Shown here one piece after another: positions 30,481 through 36,389 of a stretch of 39,445 bases of DNA (positions are counted from its first letter, which is position 1; the number at the start of each line of letters is the position of its first letter). Source of the DNA: a virus. The notes beneath the pieces are model-generated. The model had not been told where the DNA came from. It did not search any database and was given only the letters and a program-made list of their open reading frames with translations. The stretch covers positions 1,735 through 41,179 of the IMG/VR virus record IMGVR_UViG_3300030451_002041; one strand, written 5' to 3'. Position numbers and translations under genes: made by a program.

Positions 30481-32833
30481 CTTTTTCATCTCCTTTTATT
30501 TGTTTGAGGTAGTCCTCAATGTTGTCTTGCTTAGCAAGATACTTGCTCAACACCGCAGTCATCTCAGGAGTATCAGGGTCTGATGGGTCAATTGCCTCAT
30601 ACAGTTGTATGAACTCCTGTGCTGTGGGGAAGAACTCTTTTGCTTTGATAAGAGCAATCTGTTCTTTGACACTCGCTCTTGTCTCTTGTATCGAACCTAC
30701 CAACCATACATCAACAGGTGGTGGTGCAATCATTAAGTTTGCATTGTAGTCATCAAACAATGACTTCATCTTAATGAGTTGTGATTGTGTTAGTGCTGTT
30801 GGGTTCTCGGTAGCCCACTCAATGTGCTTAGCACACATCGAACAAGAAGCCACGCCACACATGATGAAGTCCTTGTTCATTGGGGAGTTGTGTGAGCCTC
30901 GGTCACCGTGTCTCCAACCAACAGGTAGAATCTCCATAACTTTTCTTAGTGACTCATGAACCTTAGTGCTTGTAGCGATAGGGTTCTTGCGCCAATACGA
31001 AGGAGTCTTGGTTAGCACAAAGTCAAGTATCTCACTCCAATTGTTTTCAGGTGAAGAGGCTGCTTCCATGGTATCTCTTGAGTCATTGTCTAAGAACTCA
31101 CGAGCCATTTGAAATACTGATGACATACTGTTCATGTCTCTACGAGGATTGAAACCTTCTGTGCCTACATCGAAGGCATACTTGCTCAACCACTTGTTGA
31201 ATAGGTGGCCGCCATTGTGCACAGCATTCTCGGCTACATTGACAACCTTGACAAGATTGGCAAGTGTATCTTCGTTAGCATTGTCAGTGAATGCTTGTAG
31301 TGCATCACACACTTCAGCGCCCTTCTGCATGGACTCACCCCACTTAGCACCACCGTATGATGATGACCAACCTGCTTGGAAGTGTTTGTCTAAGAAGCGA
31401 AGTAACTTTGCTGTGTCGCCCCAGTCAACCTTGATGTGAGAGATAGCAGCATAGTAGTGACCACGAGTAGAGTCTAGGTATGGAGTGTTAGTGATTTTCT
31501 TCCACACATTACTACCAACACAGGCAGTCATAGTAGCGAACAGTTCAGCGTTAGCATTTGACTTAAGACTACGAGCGTGTCTCATCTCACCAAGACCAAG
31601 CGCAAGCATAGCCTTGGGTAACCAAGCACAGAACATACCTGCTAGGTATGCTACATGTTGTGGTTTGCTCATCGGTAGGCTAACCCACTGATGGAAGAAA
31701 GTAGAGAACCATCCCTGTTGCTTACGCCAGTATGTATTACCATCATCAAGACCACGCCTGAAGTCATCAAGGTAAGCATAAGGAGCATACGGCTTAGGCT
31801 CAAATTTGTTGTCATTATCCATGACAACCCATCCGGCTGAAGCCTCAACCCAACGGTCACCTACAGTGACAGAAGGAGTGATAGCATAAGCAACACCTAC
31901 ACCACGACAGTGAGCGTAGATGTGTGAGAGTCGAGAACCACTCGGCTCGACTACCATGAAACCATCAGGACATTTCTCGGGAGTAATGTTCTCTTCAAGC
32001 CATGCAACTTCTTCAAGACCACTCATCACAACGAAGTCTTTGACAATCAACTCACCCTGTGGAATCATACCGATAGTATCTACACCTTCAGGTGGTGGGT
32101 TGACAGGAGTATGTGAAGGAGCACCACGAATCTGTGTGAGTCTGTGGCTCATCTTTGGTAAATCCAAAACACCACGGTCACGGTGGTCTTGTAGTTGTGT
32201 GAAAACAAACTCAAGTTCGTGGTGAGTAGGTGCATAAGATAGTGAATTCATAATCATGTTGTCTTTACTATATTCTTCTACACGAAGAGGAAATGCTAGA
32301 TTGAAACCATGTCCGGCTGTAATACCATCATGACCTACGCCCATGATATTGTAACCTTGGAACATCTTTGGTTTATCCATACCTGTCTCCTCATCGGGTA
32401 TCATTATAGTCAACCCATCTGCATCTACTTCAGGATGTGAGAGCGCCATAACACAAGACGCTGCTGCATCCACGAATGGCATAAGAATCATGCACCCATC
32501 AGGGTCATGCTCTTTCATAACGCCACTCAAGTATTCAAACTTCGATATCAAATCTTCTTCATCATCACACTTGATAGACTCAATCACACCGTGGCGTGGA
32601 GTCTCAGGGCAAGCCCGCAAGAAACATGGGTAACCCATGTGATTCCCTGCTGATACTACCTGTAACACATTGTCGCTGATATTGACCAATGCCATTTTTA
32701 GTGGATTCCAGTCTTTGGGTATTGCATACATCTCATGGGCTGAGCGATGTGTAAACAACGCTCTTGCCTTCTGCGATTTGATGCTCTTTATCCTATCTGA
32801 ACTATTCAATTCTGCTAATTCCATATATTCCAT
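30470..32833 (-). CDS. PEP-synthase-like protein with phosphohistidine (swivelling) domain
   Basis: 787 residues. The N-terminal 180 residues resemble the ATP-grasp part of PEP synthase/pyruvate phosphate dikinase: FLRACPETPRHGVIESI, ILMPFVDAAASCVMAL and MGVGHDGITAGHG. Residues about 250-340 look like the mobile phosphohistidine domain: PSGSRLSHIYAHCRGVGVAY (His 304 in an S-H pattern) then VTVGDRWVEASAGWVV. The C-terminal 450 residues are helical and unassigned, with a small Cys cluster (CGVASCSMC); the usual PEP-binding TIM barrel is not obvious. It may transfer phosphate from ATP via His to an unknown acceptor. ATG 32833 has AAGGAG upstream. First gene of a two-gene operon. Confidence 0.5.
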   Translation of the reverse strand: MEYMELAELNSSDRIKSIKSQKARALFTHRSAHEMYAIPKDWNPLKMALVNISDNVLQVVSAGNHMGYPCFLRACPETPRHGVIESIKCDDEEDLISKFEYLSGVMKEHDPDGCMILMPFVDAAASCVMALSHPEVDADGLTIMIPDEETGMDKPKMFQGYNIMGVGHDGITAGHGFNLAFPLRVEEYSKDNMIMNSLSYAPTHHELEFVFTQLQDHRDRGVLDLPKMSHRLTQIRGAPSHTPVNPPPEGVDTIGMIPQGELIVKDFVVMSGLEEVAWLEENITPEKCPDGFMVVEPSGSRLSHIYAHCRGVGVAYAITPSVTVGDRWVEASAGWVVMDNDNKFEPKPYAPYAYLDDFRRGLDDGNTYWRKQQGWFSTFFHQWVSLPMSKPQHVAYLAGMFCAWLPKAMLALGLGEMRHARSLKSNANAELFATMTACVGSNVWKKITNTPYLDSTRGHYYAAISHIKVDWGDTAKLLRFLDKHFQAGWSSSYGGAKWGESMQKGAEVCDALQAFTDNANEDTLANLVKVVNVAENAVHNGGHLFNKWLSKYAFDVGTEGFNPRRDMNSMSSVFQMAREFLDNDSRDTMEAASSPENNWSEILDFVLTKTPSYWRKNPIATSTKVHESLRKVMEILPVGWRHGDRGSHNSPMNKDFIMCGVASCSMCAKHIEWATENPTALTQSQLIKMKSLFDDYNANLMIAPPPVDVWLVGSIQETRASVKEQIALIKAKEFFPTAQEFIQLYEAIDPSDPDTPEMTAVLSKYLAKQDNIEDYLKQIKGDEKDEQ

Positions 32834-32868
32834 ATTATCACTTCTCCTTCATTCTTTCTTTTTATTGC

Positions 32869-32883
32869 TGCTTTATATACTAA
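32869..32883 (-). promoter_or_regulatory. early promoter of PEP-synthase-like / phosphatase-like operon
   Basis: Minus-strand TTAGTATATAAAGCA; box centre about 42.5 bases before ATG 32833, the same long spacing as the 27835 copy. Confidence 0.85.
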
Positions 32884-32885
32884 CT

Positions 32886-33005
32886 TCATTCTATTCTGCT
32901 AAATGGGTTCTTGGTTGTCGAGCGCCAACAGTCATCACATATCTTGTAGATAGGATGTATGTCTACACCTTTGTCTTTGTTACACTTAACACACTTGAGT
33001 TTCAC
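32886..33005 (-). CDS. 39-residue zinc-ribbon microprotein
   Basis: Starts at a GTG overlapping the upstream stop (GTGA at 33005-33002). Cysteines are arranged as LKCVKC and, after 14 residues, ICDDCW, a minimal zinc ribbon, with a short basic tail (RSTTKNPFSRIE). Last gene of the micro-gene chain starting at 33770. Confidence 0.55.
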   Translation of the reverse strand: MKLKCVKCNKDKGVDIHPIYKICDDCWRSTTKNPFSRIE

Positions 33006-33241
33006 TCTTCCTCACTCCATACTGTTGAATGCGATGGTATCCTGTATCGTGGTCGTGTAGCATCTATGTCTGAGAACGCTACCAACCCTACCTTAGTTTG
33101 CTCTAATAGGTCGCCTACCTTCACTTCATTACACCTGAATGATTCTGTCACTTGATATAAATTACCTCTACCTCGAGGCTTACCTATGTATTCTACCTTC
33201 AAGTATTTGTGCTGTCCTATTGTTACTATGTGTGTTTTCAT
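33002..33241 (-). CDS. 79-residue protein, unknown
   Basis: A basic, beta-rich small protein (THIVTIGQHKYLKVEYIGK; ESFRCNEVKVGDLLEQ; GLVAFSDIDATRPRYRI) ending in acidic residues. The pattern of short strands and a 'V-G-D' turn recalls small SH3/OB-like RNA-binding folds. It overlaps both neighbours. Family not recognised. Confidence 0.6.
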   Translation of the reverse strand: MKTHIVTIGQHKYLKVEYIGKPRGRGNLYQVTESFRCNEVKVGDLLEQTKVGLVAFSDIDATRPRYRIPSHSTVWSEEE

Positions 33242-33459
33242 TTAGTTCCCTCCTTATGTTTTTTGTAGCCTAGTTTTAGATTATTTAGATAAGCAGGATG
33301 AGTCTCTTCAGCCCAACTAAGAAAACCATGCAACCGTTTGTATTCTTTGAGTATCTTCATCCCAAGTGCTTGTATTCGCTTCGTTTGCGGCCAATAATCA
33401 GACACAGGGTATTCTTTGAAAGCCTTATCAAAGTCAATCAATTCGTCTGTGTCAATCAT
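33238..33459 (-). CDS. 73-residue helical protein, unknown
   Basis: Two or three helices (TDELIDFDKAFKEYP; KRIQALGMKILKEYKRLHG; WAEETHPAYLNNLKLG), basic overall, ending KKHKEGTK. ATG 33459 overlaps the upstream stop (ATGA). No family recognised; a DNA-binding helical bundle is possible. Confidence 0.6.
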   Translation of the reverse strand: MIDTDELIDFDKAFKEYPVSDYWPQTKRIQALGMKILKEYKRLHGFLSWAEETHPAYLNNLKLGYKKHKEGTK

Positions 33460-33575
33460 TCATCATCACTCCATGCAATTAATTCCTGTTCTATAGGTTT
33501 GAACTCCGGCATTAGAAAACCTCCTAACCAATACAGTAATGCAAATATTCCTATCAATGTGATAACCCAAATCAT
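33456..33575 (-). CDS. 39-residue single-pass membrane microprotein
   Basis: MIWVITLIGIFALLYWLGGF is one hydrophobic helix; an acidic tail (MPEFKPIEQELIAWSDDE) follows. The start overlaps the upstream stop and the stop overlaps the next start (ATGA both sides). An early-region membrane peptide could act on the host envelope or in superinfection control. Confidence 0.5.
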   Translation of the reverse strand: MIWVITLIGIFALLYWLGGFLMPEFKPIEQELIAWSDDE

Positions 33576-33679
33576 TGATTAATCAACTCCAATACGATTT
33601 CTAGTGTTCCGTCTCTATGTTCTATCCTACAGAAAGGCACTGCCTCTCCATGTCTTGTCTGTATAATCTGTTCATTCAT
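33572..33679 (-). CDS. 35-residue microprotein
   Basis: Sequence features: MNEQIIQTRHGEAVPFCRIE then HRDGTLEIVLELINQ, a strand-turn-strand-helix outline. It is held in frame by 4-base and 8-base overlaps with its neighbours. Unknown function; support comes from the coupled overlaps rather than from homology. Confidence 0.45.
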   Translation of the reverse strand: MNEQIIQTRHGEAVPFCRIEHRDGTLEIVLELINQ

Positions 33680-33770
33680 TGTTATCACTCCTTAGTTGTT
33701 CATTCTCTTCTTCTAATTCTTTTATTCTCTTTCTTGCTTTCGCTAATTGTATTGCTAATCCTTTACTCAT
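33672..33770 (-). CDS. 32-residue coiled-coil microprotein
   Basis: First ORF after the promoter at 33794: MSKGLAIQLAKARKRIKELE, EENEQLRSDNNE. Heptad-like Leu/Ile spacing and the E-L-E-E-E-N-E-Q-L end form a short leucine-zipper-like helix with a basic first half. It could dimerise and bind DNA or cap another coiled coil. A GGTGA sequence lies 5 bases before the ATG, and the box centre is 30.5 bases away. Confidence 0.5.
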   Translation of the reverse strand: MSKGLAIQLAKARKRIKELEEENEQLRSDNNE

Positions 33771-33793
33771 TTTATCACCATCTAATAAATTGC

Positions 33794-33808
33794 TGCTTTA
33801 TATACTAA
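33794..33808 (-). promoter_or_regulatory. early promoter of the micro-gene chain
   Basis: Minus-strand TTAGTATATAAAGCA followed by GCAATTTATT. It drives six overlapping small genes from 33770 down to 32886. Confidence 0.85.
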
Positions 33809-33816
33809 GTCTAAAG

Positions 33817-34134
33817 TCATTTCCATAATTGGGCTTTGTATGTGTTTGTTTCTCTATCATAATGCATTAACTCAATGGTTTCAAACTCATCCCAAGTTAA
33901 TCTAAACATTTTCAACACACTCGTTAAAGCCATAGTTAAACCTGTAACATAGATGTAAACTGTATCAAAATTGGGAGCGATATCTATTATCTTATCCCAT
34001 GCTGTTTTTTCTATGTGTAGATAATCATGAGGGTTTACTATCTTCTCAAAGAAGAACTCGGTTACCTCTTCACCATCGTTAGTCAATATGTCATGCCTTG
34101 CTTTGCACAGTCCTATGTGTAATTCTTTACTCAT
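33817..34134 (-). CDS. conserved phage-type protein of unknown function
   Basis: 105 residues. The segment DTVYIYVTGLTMALTSVLKMFR followed by ELMHYDRETNTYKAQLW matches a pattern I recall from many phage proteins ('Y-V-T-G-L-T-x-A-L' then 'H-Y-(D/N)-R-E-T-x-x-Y-x-x-Q'), which have no assigned function. The N-terminus has KARHDILTNDGEEVTEFFFE. Last gene of the ArdC operon; the start overlaps the upstream stop (ATGA). Confidence 0.65.
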   Translation of the reverse strand: MSKELHIGLCKARHDILTNDGEEVTEFFFEKIVNPHDYLHIEKTAWDKIIDIAPNFDTVYIYVTGLTMALTSVLKMFRLTWDEFETIELMHYDRETNTYKAQLWK

Positions 34135-34511
34135 TCAATCACCTTCTCGTAGCCTATTACTTCTTTAATGAGGGTATGTAACCAAGGGTCAAACGGTATG
34201 TTCTTTCCAATTAGTTCAAGTGTCTCAGTCAACCGCTTGACTTCCTCAAGGAGAAGTGGTGCGTCTGCCATCAGTATTTTGTTAGCCATCATTGTTGTGA
34301 ATTCTTCATCGGGGAAATCTTCACCCTCCGGTAACGAAGCCATAGTAGCAATCGGCACTTCTTCGTAGCCCGGTCTGCCGTAGTATAAGTGAGTGGAGGG
34401 GTCAGTAAAACTCTCACCATTGTAAAGGCACTTCCATATTTCTCGCCCTTCTATATTGTTGTAAGTCCAAGGCGCAGGTGTGTGTCCTTCGTATTTGTCT
34501 GTGTTAATCAT
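34131..34511 (-). CDS. phage-type HTPAPW / ADAPLLL protein
   Basis: 126 residues with the two hallmarks of a common phage accessory family: EGHTPAPWTYNN at the N-terminus and MMANKILMADAPLLLEEVKRL near the C-terminus ('A-N-x-x-L-x-A-x-A-P-x-L-L'). Function is unknown in the family. It lies between the ArdC-like gene and the 33817 gene with 4-base overlaps on both sides, so it belongs to an accessory or anti-host module. Confidence 0.65.
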   Translation of the reverse strand: MINTDKYEGHTPAPWTYNNIEGREIWKCLYNGESFTDPSTHLYYGRPGYEEVPIATMASLPEGEDFPDEEFTTMMANKILMADAPLLLEEVKRLTETLELIGKNIPFDPWLHTLIKEVIGYEKVIE

Positions 34512-35458
34512 GCTATCACCTCTTCAAGTATGGAACAGTTAGCAAGAACGAAGTCTGCTGCTGCCTGTGCTTGACTGAACGCTCTATCAAGTGCGCTGTC
34601 TTGCTCATCACAAGCCTTCAACCAATGTTTCAGGTATGCTTGAGAGTTAGCGTGCTCTTCCTGTAACTCATGAGGATTAAACTCACCGCCTAGTGATAGG
34701 GTGAGGATAAGTGAACCTAATTCAGCAACTAATTCCTCGAAGGCATACTCAGCACTACCAAACTTATTGGCTAGGTTGCGCTCACACCTCTTTGGATGAC
34801 CTGTGCTGTGGATAGCCTCATGCATAGATGTAGCAACTTCAGCCAAAGGAGTCTCAAAGTCCTCGGTCTTTGGTAGTTGAATCAGGTCGCCACTTAATCT
34901 ATAGAACGCTTGATTGCCCTGCCTTTTCAGGTCAATACCTTGAGTCTCTACGAATGCGTTAAAGTGTTTCATCATATCCGATTGGGAAGTGACTATCATG
35001 GTTTCAGGCGAGGTCTTAGGTGCTTCGTAGTCCTCGCATTGTTCCACGCAAAAGACCTCCCACCAATTAGTGATGTAGCCTGTGCGTGTAACTTCTTCGT
35101 CAGTCTTTTTGTCCTTAGTGGTGTAGGTGGATTGTTTGAAAAACTTAACCAAACAACCTTCGCCATTCTTCAATCCCTTGATACTCATACCTAACTTCTT
35201 CAGTTGGTTGCGTGTGCCGAATCTCATATCAGTGTAACCATTACCCATAGCCCAAAACCATAGTGATACTATGTTACCACCTTTGTAGTGTTTCTTACTC
35301 ACGACATTCATAGGCATGACTGAACCGCCTTTCCACTGCTTGCGCCATGGAACATTGTTTGATTCCATGCCCGCCTTTAGGTTCTCATACCATGCTACCT
35401 TATTGGCAGCCTTCTTCTGTTTCATGTATTCTTTCTTTTCTGCTTTACTCCAAGTCAT
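34508..35458 (-). CDS. ardC: ArdC-type anti-restriction protein (ssDNA-binding domain plus zincin)
   Basis: 316 residues from ATG 35458 (GGAG 8 bases upstream); GTG 35467 is at leaderless distance from the promoter and is the alternative. The N-terminal half matches the ArdC N-terminal domain (MESNNVPWRKQWKGG; NIVSLWFWAMGNGYTD; RFGTRNQLKKLG). The C-terminal half has the metallopeptidase motif SMHEAIHSTGHP (HExxH about 213-217) and the downstream FEELVAELG with the third ligand Glu. ArdC proteins coat incoming single-stranded DNA and protect against restriction; here it would guard the viral genome or attack a host factor. It carries repeat copy C. Confidence 0.88.
   Translation of the reverse strand: MTWSKAEKKEYMKQKKAANKVAWYENLKAGMESNNVPWRKQWKGGSVMPMNVVSKKHYKGGNIVSLWFWAMGNGYTDMRFGTRNQLKKLGMSIKGLKNGEGCLVKFFKQSTYTTKDKKTDEEVTRTGYITNWWEVFCVEQCEDYEAPKTSPETMIVTSQSDMMKHFNAFVETQGIDLKRQGNQAFYRLSGDLIQLPKTEDFETPLAEVATSMHEAIHSTGHPKRCERNLANKFGSAEYAFEELVAELGSLILTLSLGGEFNPHELQEEHANSQAYLKHWLKACDEQDSALDRAFSQAQAAADFVLANCSILEEVIA
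34991..35011 (+). repeat. 21-bp direct repeat, copy C
   Basis: GACTATCATGGTTTC followed by AGGCGA, inside the ArdC-like gene, where the minus strand encodes ETMIV; in RFC the same bases encode RNHDS in another frame. Confidence 0.6.
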
Positions 35459-35471
35459 TTCTATCACTCCT

Positions 35472-35717
35472 TCATTTCAATGTTGCTTTATATACTAACC
35501 GTTCTGATTCAAGGAATTCCATGACATCATTCATGTTAGTAAACGATTCAGTGACTGCATCCATTTGGCAGTCTCTACATACCTCAGTGCATACTAAGTT
35601 TGCACCATTCCACTCATGGTCACACTTGTGACAGCGAGTGTCCTCTACATTTGAATTCATTACATACACCACTCTTCCGAGTAAGTGTTCTGCTTGTTTG
35701 TATCTAACGGGTATCAT
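35472..35717 (-). CDS. 81-residue zinc-ribbon protein
   Basis: Two CxxC pairs, TRCHKCDHEWNG and VCRDCQMD, form a ribbon; a helical end (NMNDVMEFLESERLVY) follows. The last residues LVYKATLK are encoded by the promoter of the ArdC operon, which lies in its 3' end. It overlaps the 35714 gene (ATGA). A role in binding nucleic acid is likely. Confidence 0.65.
   Translation of the reverse strand: MIPVRYKQAEHLLGRVVYVMNSNVEDTRCHKCDHEWNGANLVCTEVCRDCQMDAVTESFTNMNDVMEFLESERLVYKATLK
35484..35498 (-). promoter_or_regulatory. early promoter of the ArdC operon
   Basis: Minus-strand TTAGTATATAAAGCA, inside the 3' end of the 35472 gene. Box centre 23.5 bases from GTG 35467 and 32.5 from ATG 35458. Confidence 0.85.
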
Positions 35718-36013
35718 TGTTCATCACCATCCAAATCTCTTTCTTCATACTCTTTCTGTAATTGTTCATCAGTCAATTGATTATATGGAATCCAACCATC
35801 ACCTCTCAATACTGCATCAAGGAATGATTCATCACCCATAGCGAGCGAGCGTCTAATAGATGCTATATCATCATCAACTAATGCGTTAATCATATATTCC
35901 TTCGCCGCCTCGCAAAACTCTTGGTGAGCGTGTAGCAAATCATAATCAATGTCATCTTTGTCGTCAACAAGTGGCGTTTCATATCCACAAATACATGATG
36001 CTGAATACCTCAT
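35714..36013 (-). CDS. 99-residue acidic protein with Cys/His finger, unknown
   Basis: Begins RYSASCICGYETPL and continues to LLHAHQEFCEAAKEY, giving a C-x-C ... H-x4-C zinc-finger arrangement. The rest is acidic and helical (ALVDDDIASIRRSLAMGDES; LTDEQLQKEYEERDLDGDEQ). Overlaps both neighbours by 4 bases. No known family; an acidic protein of this sort can mimic DNA, but nothing shows that here. Confidence 0.6.
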   Translation of the reverse strand: MRYSASCICGYETPLVDDKDDIDYDLLHAHQEFCEAAKEYMINALVDDDIASIRRSLAMGDESFLDAVLRGDGWIPYNQLTDEQLQKEYEERDLDGDEQ

Positions 36014-36345
36014 TCTTCTTCACCTTCCTCTATCAATTCAAATCCAACATTCTCTACTCGATACACTTGTGTGAATCCACTCTCATGTATCATGGTAATA
36101 GTATCTCCAACAGATGTAGAGCGCAAGCCTAGTCTACCTGTGAGGTCTACTAAACAAGTGACTCGCTCATGTCCGTCATGCTCCATGTTCTTAGACCAAC
36201 TATCGTGTATGTTCTGAGTCCACCTGTATGCAAACGCTAGGTTCTCCTTGATGGATGCTGTATCATCTACAGTGATACTCGCAGCATCATATTGTTCATT
36301 CTCTCTTTCAAACGCTATGTGTTTAACAATCATTTTCGTTTCCAT
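36010..36345 (-). CDS. 111-residue protein, unknown
   Basis: First gene after the promoter at 36372, with GGAG 8 bases before ATG 36345. It has strands and a helix (KMIVKHIAFERENEQYDAAS; SIKENLAFAYRWTQNIHDSW), then a beta-rich region (RVTCLVDLTGRLGLRSTSVG; GFTQVYRVENVGFELIEEG) with a 'VGDTI' turn. No family recognised. Confidence 0.6.
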   Translation of the reverse strand: METKMIVKHIAFERENEQYDAASITVDDTASIKENLAFAYRWTQNIHDSWSKNMEHDGHERVTCLVDLTGRLGLRSTSVGDTITMIHESGFTQVYRVENVGFELIEEGEEE

Positions 36346-36371
36346 TTTTCTTCACTCCATATTTCTAATTC

Positions 36372-36386
36372 TGCTTTATATACTAA
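36372..36386 (-). promoter_or_regulatory. early promoter of 36345-35472 small-gene operon
   Basis: Minus-strand TTAGTATATAAAGCA, four bases after the SNF2 helicase stop codon. Box centre is about 33.5 bases before ATG 36345. Confidence 0.85.
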
Positions 36387-36389
36387 ACC

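Noticed and set aside
22983-35717. Similar C-terminal peptides LVYKA in two zinc-finger genes (22983 and 35472)
   Set aside because: The shared peptide is written by the embedded promoter element of the next operon (TTA GTA TAT AAA GCA), so it reflects DNA regulation and not protein homology.
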